Source of the DNA: Acidovorax sp. FJL06
GTDB taxonomy: Bacteria; Pseudomonadota; Gammaproteobacteria; Burkholderiales; Burkholderiaceae_C
DNA length: 64,000 bases
Assembly: GCF_003852545.1 (NCBI RefSeq)
Contig: NZ_QAJR01000004.1
Coordinates: 1-64,000 of the forward strand
Reading direction: 5' to 3'
Under the pieces are notes generated by a model. The model did not search any database and was not told where the DNA came from. It was given only the letters and a program-made list of their open reading frames with translations. Made by a program: the position numbers and the translations under genes. Shown one piece after another: positions 1 to 8,378 of this stretch. How positions within the stretch are numbered: the first letter of the stretch is position 1; each line of letters begins with the position of its first letter.

Positions 1-240
1 ATTGCATCGGCACCAACACTCCAAGGCCTTTAGGGCCAGCAGGTTGTCGCCCTGGATCAATAAGTTGTCGTCAAAGGGCGTGGGCGCAGACCCGGCGGTT
101 GCTTGCTCGACCAAATCTGGCACGGCGCGCGACACTGCGTGGTGCGACAGTGTTTTGTCTTCCAGCAGGATGCGTGGTTCGAGTCGGGGGCGCTTTTGTT
201 TGCCGGGCCAGGTGAGTTCGAGTTTGATTTTTGAGTTCAT
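1..240 (-). CDS. Site-specific DNA methyltransferase, N-terminal part (cut by window edge)
   Basis: The reading frame opens with ATG at 240 and runs off the left edge, so only about 80 residues are visible. It contains NLLIQGDNLLALKAL, the hallmark lead-in of type III-like N4/N6 DNA methyltransferases just before the SAM-binding region. The catalytic motif (NPPY or DPPY) lies outside the window. It starts 7 nt after the stop of the AlbA_2 gene, so it is the fourth gene of the RHH-helicase-AlbA_2 operon. The last nine residues before the edge (CWCRCN-like) do not look like the usual continuation, so a frameshift near the edge is possible but cannot be judged. Role inferred: modification or target recognition in a restriction-type defence system. 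Confidence 0.75.
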   Translation of the reverse strand, partial: MNSKIKLELTWPGKQKRPRLEPRILLEDKTLSHHAVSRAVPDLVEQATAGSAPTPFDDNLLIQGDNLLALKALECWCRCN

Positions 241-247
241 CGGGGAT

Positions 248-1537
248 TTATTCTTCTTCGCTGAACTGTGCCAGCAGGCCGTTTTTCTCGCGACTGGCGG
301 CGTAGATGGTGAGCTTGAGTTCGGTGTGGTCGATCTGTTCGTAGAGCGGGCGGCGTAGCGACAAGCGTTCGCTGGCGGTAAGAATGGTGGGGACGCCTTC
401 GCCGCGTCGCTCGATTAAATTTTGCCGCTTGCTGATGGGGTCGGCCGGGTAGTAGCGGGACAGCAGGTTCACCAGGGTTTCGTTGCGGGTGATGCTGTTC
501 GCCTCCATGCTGGCGATGGTCAGGCTGTTGGGAAGACCACCTGGGGTGGAGAGTTCCAAGCGGTCGGCAAACATGTGCAGGCGGATACGGGCGCCGTGCA
601 AGGCATAGTCCCTATGGGCGACGGCGTTGACAACGGACTCGAAGACAGCGGCCAAGTCGTATTGGGGTATGTCGATGCGGCCGGGACGTTTGACGGCTTC
701 GACCCGCATATTGCGTTTGACGAAATTGAAGGCCAGGCGAATCTGATCATCAACCGGGCCGTCGCAGTCTTGGGCGTCCACTTGGTATTCGGCATTGCGC
801 TCGACACCGGAATAGGCGACGCACTGGATGTAGGCGGACGAGAGAAATTCTGCCGGGCGAGTGGTGAGCAGCAACACCCCACAGACGGTCAGGCGTTGTT
901 CGCCGCCTTCGTCTTCGGCGGTTAGGTAGAGTTTTTGTAACTGGCTACGCTCGCTGACGTCGCCTGCGGAATCGCCGCGCAGAAAACGCGCCTTGAGCTC
1001 CGGGGCGATGGCGTCCAGTGTGGCCTGGGGCACCAGTTGTTCATCAAAGCGGATCAAGCGCACCATGCTGCGCTGTTGGAACATGCGTGCCAGGAGTTCT
1101 GGCGACATTTCCCGCTTGGTTGAGCCAACACGATGAAAATAACCGTGGGGGCTGCGGTGGACGAAAACGCTCTTGTCAACGCGCACCCAGACGATGGGTT
1201 TAGGTTCACCCTGGCGATTAGGGATTTCAACCAACCGGGTTTCGATGGGCAGCGGTGGATCGATGGCCTGGGTGGCGATATTTGTCAGCCATTGGTCCAC
1301 GTTGTCGAGGTCGGCTAAGGCAATGCCTTCAACTTCCCGCGTCTTGTCGGCTACGCCCAGCACCAGAATGCCGCCGCGCGCATTGGCGAAGGCGGCGAGT
1401 TCGTCGGCAACGCTATCTCTGTGTGGGGTTTCGACCTTGTTGCCCTTGAGGCTGATGCTTTTGAATTCATAGGCGGAGTCTTCACCCAGACGAATCTGGT
1501 AGAGGAGTTCGCGCACGAGGTCGGTGGTGGCAATCAT
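248..1537 (-). CDS. AlbA_2 (schlafen-like) ATP-binding protein
   Basis: This is a 429-residue protein. The N-terminal third carries the AlbA_2 pattern: EFKSISLKG, then DELAAFANARGGILVLGV. The C-terminal part has the HATPase_c_4 signature around VFESVVNAVAHRDY, followed by STPGGLPNS. Such proteins are often labelled ATP-dependent DNA helicase-related or divergent AAA-4 proteins, and they recur in phage-defence loci. Its ATG overlaps the helicase stop by 4 nt, implying translational coupling, and the methyltransferase follows at once. The biochemical role is not established for the family member here. Nuclease-regulator or DNA-sensor is a guess from context. Confidence 0.85.
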   Translation of the reverse strand: MIATTDLVRELLYQIRLGEDSAYEFKSISLKGNKVETPHRDSVADELAAFANARGGILVLGVADKTREVEGIALADLDNVDQWLTNIATQAIDPPLPIETRLVEIPNRQGEPKPIVWVRVDKSVFVHRSPHGYFHRVGSTKREMSPELLARMFQQRSMVRLIRFDEQLVPQATLDAIAPELKARFLRGDSAGDVSERSQLQKLYLTAEDEGGEQRLTVCGVLLLTTRPAEFLSSAYIQCVAYSGVERNAEYQVDAQDCDGPVDDQIRLAFNFVKRNMRVEAVKRPGRIDIPQYDLAAVFESVVNAVAHRDYALHGARIRLHMFADRLELSTPGGLPNSLTIASMEANSITRNETLVNLLSRYYPADPISKRQNLIERRGEGVPTILTASERLSLRRPLYEQIDHTELKLTIYAASREKNGLLAQFSEEE

Positions 1538-4362
1538 GGTCTTTCTTTCAGGCGCCAGCGGATGGCAAAGAGGCGTTGGCGCTGCGGTGTGATTTGCAGG
1601 GCTGCTTCGATGGCGGTGAGCAGGCGGTCTTCTTCGGCGTCAATTTGTTTCTTCTCTTCGTGGTAGTCAAGCATCAGGCGGTCTCGGGTTTGTTCTAACT
1701 GTTTGAGTGCCCGTTTTGCACTGAGCTTTTCTTGCAACGAAGGGAGTTGTCGGGCCGCCTTGCGGGCTTCTTTGATCTGCTGATCAAGTTGTCGAATGCG
1801 GATATCGAGCGCGATGCGCCTATCCTCGGCCCAGCTTTCGAGTTTCTCCGTTTCTTTTGCAAAGTAGCCTTCATTGAGATGCTCGGCAGCTTGCATCTGT
1901 TGGGCTTCTTGCTCTGTCAACTGCTGTGCCAGAGCAGATTCTGTTAGCGGTTCGCTTTCTTCGGATTGGACATGCGCGGGAAGTGTTAGCAGGCGTTCAG
2001 CGGACGCGGTGTCCAACACTTCTCCTGCGTCGCTACGGGCAGCGACTAAGAGATGTTCGATGCTGCGGTTTGCCGTGGCGAGGGAGAGCTTTTCCACGAC
2101 CAGTTCACCCGTTTGCCCGGCAAAGTGCTGTAGCCACGAGTGCTGGCCGCTGTCAGCATGGCTCAAGTCAAATTCCAGCGTGGCCATCGGTAGGCCTATC
2201 AGGGATTGCTTGGCCTTAGCGATCAGGTCGGCCCCTAGCCCTTCGTTGGGGCGTAAGAAGCGGGCTTGGGTATCTTCTGCCTCTTGCCAGCGAACGTCAT
2301 ACCAGTGGGATTCGTGCTGAATGCGATGCGCCTCGAACGGCGCATCGGGGAGCATCATGCGGGCGAGCATGAGCAGTCGCTCCTGGTACTCGCTGAGGTG
2401 CTGTTCGGTTTTATCCCGTCTTACGTTGAGGCGCTTAACAACGTCTACATCGAAATTTTCCAACAGAGAGCGCCGGGTCTCTTGTGTCCGCGCCTCGATC
2501 TCGGTTTTGAAGGTTGCCTGTAGCTGGTTGAACTCTTCGTCGATTTGGGCGTCGTTGCGGCAGCGCTGGTAAATGTCGTGAATACGTCGCTCGATGTCCA
2601 CACCGGATTCAATGGTGCCCAGAATCTCATCGGAGGCGCCGAAGACGCCCTCGAACAATTGGAACTTCTCGCTCAGTAATTCGAAAACTCGTTCATCGGC
2701 CCGGTTGCCCTTGTTGATGAAGTTGACGACCACCACATCGTGTTTTTGACCATAACGATGTACTCGACCGATGCGTTGCTCAACCCGTTGCGGATTCCAG
2801 GGCAGGTCGTAGTTGATGAGCAACGAGCAGAACTGGAGGTTGATACCTTCGGCACCTGCTTCGGTGCAGATAAGAATTTCCGCAGACTCCCGGAAATGGT
2901 CCACCAGCGCAGCCTTCATGTCTGCCGTTTTTGCACCGGAGATGCGCCCAGAGCCCTCGTGCCGCTTGAGCCAATCCTGGAGGATGCGCCGAGAGTCAGG
3001 GTCAGCATTGCTGCCATTGAGAATGGCTATTTTGTCGGTGTAGCCGTTGCCGGCGAGCAATTGCTTGAGCTTGGATTGCGTTCGGACGGACTCGGTGAAG
3101 ATGACGGCCTTGCGTTTGCCACCGAGGCGTTCGGCAAAGTCGAAAGCTTTGCCAAGCACACTCAACAATGCGTCCGCTTTGGCGTCCTGGGCAATGTGCT
3201 CCGCCAAACTGAGGAAGTTCTTCAGTTGATCGATCTCGGCTGCAAGGCTGATGGGGTCCGCATCGTCCTCCTCTTCACTGCCTTCCTCGTCGGTCAGATC
3301 GGAGAGGGCATCGTAGTCTTCCAGTGCATCAGCAAAAGAAAGTTTCTTTTCCAGTCGCTCGATCATGGTGGAGAGCGTGCCCTGGATTGCGAAGGATGAG
3401 GACGCTAGTATTTTGCGGATGACCAGCGTTACCAAATGCCGGGCGCCAGGTTTTATCGACAGTAGATCGTCGCGCTGCAAGTAATCGGAGACCTCTTTGT
3501 AAAGGGTCAGCTCGGCGTCGGAGGGGCGAAAGTCCTCGGTCATCGAATAGCGGCGGGTAAATTTGATACCCCCGGTTTCCTGTACTTGCCGCCGCAAGGT
3601 GCGCTTGCAAACGGTTTTTAGCCGCTCCCGCAAATGCTCAAATTCGGCGGCCTCAAGCTTCGGGCGGCAGTAGCGCGCCTTGAACGCATCGAGACTGCCA
3701 AAGAAATGAGGGTCAATGATGGAAATCAGGCCATAGAGTTCTTGCAGATTGTTTTGCAGCGGCGTAGCGGAGAGTAGGAGCTTCGTTCGGCCTTTGAGTG
3801 CCGCATCCAGTCGGCTGGCGATCTTGGCACTTTCCCCACGGTAAAAGTTGCGTAGTTTGTGAGCCTCGTCGAACACCACGAGATCCCAAGGTACTGCCGC
3901 AAGTTCGGCTTGTTTGCGCGAGGCGAATTCGTAGGAACAAATGACTACGGCTGATTCGCCAAAGGCAACTTCGGTCAGAAAGGGGTTGGGTACACCACCG
4001 GCCTGGGCTTCCTTGAAGTTGCGAGCTTCGAGAATTTTCGAGGGCAGCGAAAATTTCTCAACTAATTCCTGACTCCACTGCTTGCGTAAAGTAGCGGGTA
4101 CGACCAGCAGCAGATGCCGTTTATGTTCCGCCCATTTCTGGGCGAGCACCAAGCTTGCTTCGATGGTTTTACCGAGGCCGACCTCGTCCGCCAGTATCAC
4201 GCCACTGGAAAGTGGCGAAGCCAGTGCGAATAGCGCCGCATCCACTTGATGCGGGTTCATATCCACCTTGGCTCCGGCAATGGTTTGGGTCAGCGCATCT
4301 TCCGCCACGCCATCGAGTGACAGCGAGTGGGCGAGGTAGCCACACTGGTAGCGTGTGTACAT
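1534..4362 (-). CDS. SNF2-family DEAD/DEAH helicase (defence-associated)
   Basis: This 942-residue superfamily 2 ATPase has a Walker A at about residues 58-66 (ADEVGLGKT) and a DEAH box at 165-168. Motif III is LLLSATPLQNN. The C-terminal helicase lobe ends in QRIGRVHRYGQ, typical of SNF2/RapA-like translocases. The last roughly 250 residues are charged and probably coiled coil. The N-terminus (MYTRYQCGYLAHSL) is short, and no nuclease domain was recognised. The start codon overlaps the RHH gene stop by one base (TGATG) and the 3' end overlaps the AlbA_2 gene by 4 nt. The coupling to a methyltransferase suggests it is the translocase of a restriction or defence complex rather than a transcription-recycling RapA. 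Confidence 0.9.
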   Translation of the reverse strand: MYTRYQCGYLAHSLSLDGVAEDALTQTIAGAKVDMNPHQVDAALFALASPLSSGVILADEVGLGKTIEASLVLAQKWAEHKRHLLLVVPATLRKQWSQELVEKFSLPSKILEARNFKEAQAGGVPNPFLTEVAFGESAVVICSYEFASRKQAELAAVPWDLVVFDEAHKLRNFYRGESAKIASRLDAALKGRTKLLLSATPLQNNLQELYGLISIIDPHFFGSLDAFKARYCRPKLEAAEFEHLRERLKTVCKRTLRRQVQETGGIKFTRRYSMTEDFRPSDAELTLYKEVSDYLQRDDLLSIKPGARHLVTLVIRKILASSSFAIQGTLSTMIERLEKKLSFADALEDYDALSDLTDEEGSEEEDDADPISLAAEIDQLKNFLSLAEHIAQDAKADALLSVLGKAFDFAERLGGKRKAVIFTESVRTQSKLKQLLAGNGYTDKIAILNGSNADPDSRRILQDWLKRHEGSGRISGAKTADMKAALVDHFRESAEILICTEAGAEGINLQFCSLLINYDLPWNPQRVEQRIGRVHRYGQKHDVVVVNFINKGNRADERVFELLSEKFQLFEGVFGASDEILGTIESGVDIERRIHDIYQRCRNDAQIDEEFNQLQATFKTEIEARTQETRRSLLENFDVDVVKRLNVRRDKTEQHLSEYQERLLMLARMMLPDAPFEAHRIQHESHWYDVRWQEAEDTQARFLRPNEGLGADLIAKAKQSLIGLPMATLEFDLSHADSGQHSWLQHFAGQTGELVVEKLSLATANRSIEHLLVAARSDAGEVLDTASAERLLTLPAHVQSEESEPLTESALAQQLTEQEAQQMQAAEHLNEGYFAKETEKLESWAEDRRIALDIRIRQLDQQIKEARKAARQLPSLQEKLSAKRALKQLEQTRDRLMLDYHEEKKQIDAEEDRLLTAIEAALQITPQRQRLFAIRWRLKERP

Positions 4363-4547
4363 CAGCCTTTTGCCTTTTCGGTGGATGTAAGGGGGTGAAA
4401 CTGCCCACGCTTTTCCGTGCGGTCAAGAAATTCGTTGACGGCTTGGCGAACGATCCACGCTAAGGAGAGGCCGTACTGGTCAGCCATTTCTTGTAACCGT
4501 TGAAGTTGTTCAGGTGGAAGAGATATGGTGGTGCGAATGGCCTTCAT
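4362..4547 (-). CDS. Small ribbon-helix-helix (CopG-like) protein
   Basis: This 61-residue protein starts at the ATG preceded by an AAAGAGAT ribosome-binding sequence. A longer frame upstream has no family-like sequence. MKAIRTTISLPPEQLQRLQ is a classic RHH strand-helix start, followed by ADQYGLSLAWIVRQAVNEFL. It is the first gene of the operon and is coupled to the helicase by a TGATG overlap. RHH proteins of this size usually bind DNA as dimers and autoregulate their operon, so it is the likely regulator of the defence cassette. An antitoxin is the alternative, but no small toxin is beside it. Confidence 0.75.
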   Translation of the reverse strand: MKAIRTTISLPPEQLQRLQEMADQYGLSLAWIVRQAVNEFLDRTEKRGQFHPLTSTEKAKG

Positions 4548-4660
4548 TTTTAATCTCTTTGAATCACTCTTCATCATTCTATTCGGTGTCTTTTGCCTCA
4601 AGCGCGCCATCATCGCCGCCGGCAGCCAGACCGTGCGCCTGCCCTTCATGCCCGACGAGC

Positions 4661-5098
4661 CACTACCGCGTGGCCAAGATACGCCAGCAGGATCTGGTGC
4701 TGAAAGAAAACAGTGCGGAGTACAAGCTGGTGCCCGGCGAAGGTCTGGGCACAGCCAAGCCGCAGGACAAGAAGGAAGAGTTTCTGTCGCAGATCATCCA
4801 ACGCTTGAACGAGGTGTTTGTGACCGACCAACTCACCGACAAGGACATGGTGAACTACGCCTACACCATCCGCGACAAGGTGGGCGAGAACGCCAAGGTG
4901 ATGAAGCAGATCGAGAACAACTTGCCAGAACAGGCCATGCCGGGCGACTTCTCCAGGGCGATTGACGACGCCATCATGGACAGCAGTGAAGCCCACCAGA
5001 ACCAGATGATGCAGTTGCTGGCCGACCCAGGCAAAGCCGCCAACTTTGCGCGGATTGTGTTTGACCTGCTGGCGCAGGGGCAGGCCAAGAACTATTGA
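4661..5098 (+). pseudogene. hsdR: 3' remnant of type I restriction subunit hsdR
   Basis: Only the C-terminal roughly 145 residues of an HsdR-like protein remain. They begin near HYRVAKIRQQDLVLKE, pass KKEEFLSQIIQRLNEVF and DKDMVNYAYTIRDKV, and end with IDDAIMDSSEAHQNQ and FDLLAQGQAKNY. The last motif (DAIMxSxxAHQ) is characteristic of the EcoEI-type HsdR C-terminus. The frame extends upstream to 4514 but that part is not HsdR-like. It also overlaps the start of the divergent RHH gene. The motor and nuclease domains and the hsdM and hsdS genes are missing from the window, so this is a recombination scar left where another defence cassette now sits. It may be transcribed but is not a functional restriction subunit. 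Confidence 0.7.
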
Positions 5099-5238
5099 TG
5101 CCAGAGATTGACGCCAGAGGGCTACGGCCCATCAGCATGGCGGCGGAGATTGCGCATGGCAGCTGCACGGACGTACCGCCGCGGAAGAGGTGAGTTTGAA
5201 CTGACCCTCCTTCGATTTTGCTACTGATTCAGTAGCTG

Positions 5239-5276
5239 GCCGCGCAGATTCCGAAAGGGCTGCGCGGCTTTTCTTT
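5239..5276 (+). terminator. Rho-independent terminator after the hsdR remnant
   Basis: A 9-bp stem, GCCGCGCAG paired with CTGCGCGGC across a 12-nt loop, is followed by a T-rich run (TTTTCTTT). It is the original 3' end of the type I operon. Just upstream, 5220-5236 is a perfect 8-1-8 inverted repeat (GCTACTGA-T-TCAGTAGC) that resembles the left end of the dispersed repeat family seen elsewhere in the window. Confidence 0.8.
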
Positions 5277-5321
5277 GGCTATGCCGCGTTGTTTTGATGG
5301 GGTGCGTGGCGGTAATTCTAG

Positions 5322-5357
5322 TTGGCTTAAATGTTGGCCAAATTCTTGGCATAAATT
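5322..5357. promoter_or_regulatory. Three tandem 12-bp repeats upstream of fic
   Basis: Three head-to-tail units start with TTGGC at 5322, 5334 and 5346: TTGGCTTAAATG, TTGGCCAAATTC and TTGGCATAAATT. A fourth unit, TTGGCAAAATAA, lies at 5401-5412, directly before the fic start at 5417. The block is AT-rich compared with its surroundings. The arrangement suits an operator bound by a protein that repeats along one face of the DNA. The C-terminal winged-helix-like part of the Fic protein itself is an obvious candidate binder (inference). Confidence 0.5.
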
Positions 5358-5416
5358 GAGAAATATTTAATCAAATCAAATATTTGCAATTGTCGAAAAG
5401 TTGGCAAAATAAGGTC

Positions 5417-6610
5417 ATGTATGCCTCGCCCCATCAGTTCGAGCCCTTGCTTCCATCCGATGCGCGGATGGAGCCTTTGCTGACCAAGGCGCACGACCTG
5501 TCCCGCTCCGCCACATTGCTCGCAGGCACCCGGGTGCCGCCCGAGTTGCGCACCTTGCTGCGCAGCATGAACTCCTACTACACCAACCGCATCGAGGGCC
5601 AGCACACCCGCCCGCACGAGATTGAGCAGGCGCTGCGCCAAGATTTTTCGCAAGATGCCGTGCTCGCTGCCAAGCAGCGGCTGGCCGTGGCGCACATTGA
5701 GGCAGAGCAGGCGCTGGAGCAGCGCTATGCCGGACTGGAGGGCGCGCGGGCCTTGTATTCAGTGGACGCGGTGCAGGTGCTGCATGGCGCGTTGTTTGGC
5801 CGCTTGCCGGGCGCGGATCTGGTGACGGCGGAGAACGAGCCCATTGTCCCCGGCGTCTTACGCCAGCGTGAAGTGCAGGTGGGTCAGCATGTGGCGCCTG
5901 CGTGGTCCAGCGTGCCGCAGTTTCTTGCGCGATGGGCATCTTGCTACAGCAGCGTGCGCCGCGGCGAAGCCGCGCTGGTGGCCATGGCGTGCGCGCACCA
6001 GCGCCTGGGCTGGGTGCACCCGTTTGTGGATGGCAATGGGCGTGTCATGCGGCTGCACACGCACACGCTGCTGAGTGCGCTGGGCTACACCGGGGGGCTG
6101 TGGTCGCCGCTGCGGGGCTTTGCACGCAGCACCGAGCAGTATTACGCGCTGCTGGCTGATGCCGACAGCGCGCGCCGGGGCGACCTGGATGGGCGCGGCA
6201 ACCTGAGTGAGCAGGCTCTGGTCGCCTGGGCCGACTATGTGCTCGGTGTGTGCCAGGACCAGGTGGGCTTCATGGCCGACATGCTGGACTTCAAAACCTT
6301 GAAGGCCCGCATCGAAGCCTGCCTGGTGTTTGAAGCCACGGTAGAAAAATCGGGCGTGCGGCAAGAGTCGCTGCGCGGGTTGCACTACCTGTTTTTAAGC
6401 GGCGAAGAGATGGCGCGCGGCGACTTCAAGTCCATGCTGGGCATGAGCGACCGGGGCGCCACCGATGCGCTGGGTGCCCTGGTGCGGCGCGGACTGCTCA
6501 TGTCCGATTCGCCGCAGGGCAAGGTGCGGTTTGGACTGCCGCAGCACGCGCTGCGCTTTTTGTTTCCCAGGTTGTGGCCGGAGGCCGAGGCAGACGTAAT
6601 GGCCCGGTAA
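5417..6610 (+). CDS. Fic-family protein (AMPylase-type) with C-terminal winged helix
   Basis: This 397-residue protein has the canonical Fic motif HPFVDGNGR at residues 201-209. The catalytic His is followed by the phosphate-binding GNGR, as expected for an active AMP or NMP transferase. The N-terminal inhibitory motif (S/T)xxxE(G/N) is present as TNRIEG (residues 56-61), giving a class II self-inhibited Fic protein. The C-terminal roughly 80 residues (from LHYLFLSGEEM) look like a winged helix. I start at ATG 5417; a TTG start at 5384 is in frame but lies inside the repeat-bearing leader. It follows the type I remnant and terminator and forms a single-gene unit. The target protein is unknown. 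Confidence 0.9.
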   Translation: MYASPHQFEPLLPSDARMEPLLTKAHDLSRSATLLAGTRVPPELRTLLRSMNSYYTNRIEGQHTRPHEIEQALRQDFSQDAVLAAKQRLAVAHIEAEQALEQRYAGLEGARALYSVDAVQVLHGALFGRLPGADLVTAENEPIVPGVLRQREVQVGQHVAPAWSSVPQFLARWASCYSSVRRGEAALVAMACAHQRLGWVHPFVDGNGRVMRLHTHTLLSALGYTGGLWSPLRGFARSTEQYYALLADADSARRGDLDGRGNLSEQALVAWADYVLGVCQDQVGFMADMLDFKTLKARIEACLVFEATVEKSGVRQESLRGLHYLFLSGEEMARGDFKSMLGMSDRGATDALGALVRRGLLMSDSPQGKVRFGLPQHALRFLFPRLWPEAEADVMAR

Positions 6611-6776
6611 ACCGCGTGGGCCTTCGAACCTGTTCATGCTGAGGCGCTGTCCTTCAGGCCCGCGTCAAAGTGCCCCGACAGAAGTAGTGGAAAATACCGG
6701 GTTTGCTGCCGCGCGCTCTGGGGCAGCACTTCCGCCCGGCTTATCCACTTGTTTGCTCCCCTGAGCCTGTCAGTCC

Positions 6777-8198
6777 ATGCAAGACGTTCAAAACTCCAAG
6801 ATCTCTGTCGAGAAGATCGGCGGCACTTCCATGACCGCCTTTGGCGATGTGCTGCGCCACATCATGCTGCACGATCCCAAGCGCATTTATGGCCGCATTT
6901 ACGTGGTGTCGGCCTACTCGGGCGTGACGAACCAGCTGCTGGAGCACAAGAAGACGGGCGAGCGCGGCATCTATGCCCTGTTCGCGGAAGGCAAGGGGTA
7001 CCAGGATGCCTTGACGGGCTTGGCCACCAGCCTGAAAAAGCTCAACGCAGGCTACGCCGACCTGGGCCTGCCGCTGGATGTGGCCGATGCCTTCATCGAC
7101 CAGCGCATTGGCCAGGCGCGCGAGTACCTGGGCGCCATGCAGCATGTGCTCGCCAGCGGTTACCTGAGCCGCCACGATGTGTTGCTGGCCGCGCGTGAGG
7201 TGCTGGCCTCCATCGGCGAATCGCACAGCGCGTTCAACTCGGTGGAAATCCTCAAGGCCAATGGCGTGAAGGCCGTGCTGATGGATCTGGCCGGGTTTGA
7301 TGACAACGAAGCCTGGACGATTGACGAGCGCATTGCACAGAGCTTCAAGGACCTGGACCTGGTCAACAGCGTGATCGTGGCCACGGGCTACACCAAGGGC
7401 ACCGAAGGCATCATGCGCGAGTTTGACCGGGGCTATTCCGAAGTCACGTTCAGCAAGATCGCCGTGGAAGTGCGCCCCGCCGAGGCCGTGATCCACAAGG
7501 AATTCCACCTGTCGTCTGCCGACCCCAACCTGGTGGGCCTGGAAAACGCCATCGTGGTGGGCGCCACCAACTACGACGTGGCCGACCAGCTGGCCGACGT
7601 GGGCATGGAAGCCATCCACCCCAAGGCCGCCAAGCCGATGGAGCTGGCCGGCATCCCGATCCGCCTGAAGAACACGTTTGAGCCCGACCACCCTGGCACG
7701 CTCATCACCAAGGACTTCGTGGGCGAGCGCGCGCGCGTGGAGATCGTGACCGGCACCGACAAGGTCACGCTGATCGAGATCCACGACCCCAGCATGGTGG
7801 GAACCGTGGGGTTCGATGCGGGCCTGATGAATGTGTTCTGCAAGCACGATGTGAGCTACATCCTGAAGGCGACCAACGCCAACTCGATCGCGCACCTGGT
7901 GTGGGACAGCCAGGTCACGCCCGAGCTGGTGGCACAGCTGCAGGAGGACTACCAGGTCGTGACGATCAAGCCCAGCGCGATCGTGTGCACCATCGGCTCC
8001 AACATCGGCATTCCCGGCGTGCTGGCCAAGGCCGCGCAGGCACTGGCCGATGCCCAGGTCAACGTGAACTGCGTCTCGCAGACGCTGCGCCAGGTGAACA
8101 TGCAGTTCGTGATCGAGCGCGAGGACTACAAGACCGCGATCAAGGCACTGAACATGGCGCTGTGCGTGAACTCCGGCGCACCCGTTCCGCGCGCCTGA
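6777..8198 (+). CDS. Aspartate kinase, Ask_Ect-like subtype
   Basis: This 473-residue aspartokinase phosphorylates L-aspartate, the first step toward lysine, threonine, methionine or ectoine. The N-terminus reads SVEKIGGTSM rather than the usual VxKFGGTS. The Asp-kinase signature is followed by GFDDNEAWTIDERI and ATGYTKGTEGIM. Two ACT domains occupy the last roughly 150 residues (VTLIEIHDPSMVGTVGFDAG and CTIGSNIGIPGVLAKAAQAL). KIGGTSM and the overall architecture match the specialised Ask_Ect kinases that accompany ectABC. No ectoine genes are in this window, so it is an orphan paralogue here. A terminator follows immediately. Confidence 0.88.
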   Translation: MQDVQNSKISVEKIGGTSMTAFGDVLRHIMLHDPKRIYGRIYVVSAYSGVTNQLLEHKKTGERGIYALFAEGKGYQDALTGLATSLKKLNAGYADLGLPLDVADAFIDQRIGQAREYLGAMQHVLASGYLSRHDVLLAAREVLASIGESHSAFNSVEILKANGVKAVLMDLAGFDDNEAWTIDERIAQSFKDLDLVNSVIVATGYTKGTEGIMREFDRGYSEVTFSKIAVEVRPAEAVIHKEFHLSSADPNLVGLENAIVVGATNYDVADQLADVGMEAIHPKAAKPMELAGIPIRLKNTFEPDHPGTLITKDFVGERARVEIVTGTDKVTLIEIHDPSMVGTVGFDAGLMNVFCKHDVSYILKATNANSIAHLVWDSQVTPELVAQLQEDYQVVTIKPSAIVCTIGSNIGIPGVLAKAAQALADAQVNVNCVSQTLRQVNMQFVIEREDYKTAIKALNMALCVNSGAPVPRA

Positions 8199-8226
8199 GC
8201 AAAAGGGTCTCGCGTCCGGCCTGCAG

Positions 8227-8250
8227 AGCCCGCCCTGTGCGGGCTTTTTT
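8227..8250 (+). terminator. Rho-independent terminator of the aspartate kinase gene
   Basis: The stem AGCCCGC / GCGGGCT (7 bp, 5-nt loop CCTGT) is followed by a run of six T residues. It lies 28 nt after the kinase stop codon. Confidence 0.9.
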
Positions 8251-8319
8251 GCGCCCCTGCTGCGTGCCAGAGGTGGGTTGAACGGGCGATGGGGATGATT
8301 GGGCAGGGGCCGGATGGAA

Positions 8320-8378
8320 GATTTGCTACTTTTTGTATAGCAATAAAGTCTTGTCCATCAGGCGCAAGAAGCCTGCCT
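8320..8378 (+). repeat. Dispersed palindromic repeat, diverged copy
   Basis: This is a degenerate member of the roughly 55-bp family. It has a TTTGCTAC left arm, TATAGCAATAAAG in place of ATAGCTGCTAGCGC, then TTGTCCATCAGGCGC. It overlaps the 3' end of the DMT permease gene and supplies its last codons and its stop (CTA at 8326-8328 on the plus strand). Confidence 0.5.

Noticed and set aside
5098-5193. Small 31-codon frame overlapping the hsdR stop (TGATG)
   Set aside because: It has coupling-like geometry but no family resemblance and no conserved pattern. It is probably sequence between the hsdR end and its terminator.
6611-6776. Possible lysine riboswitch before the aspartate kinase
   Set aside because: The 166-bp leader is too short and shows none of the conserved lysine-box elements. 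A degenerate TTCGAACCTGTTCATGCTGAGG REP-like string is the only notable sequence.
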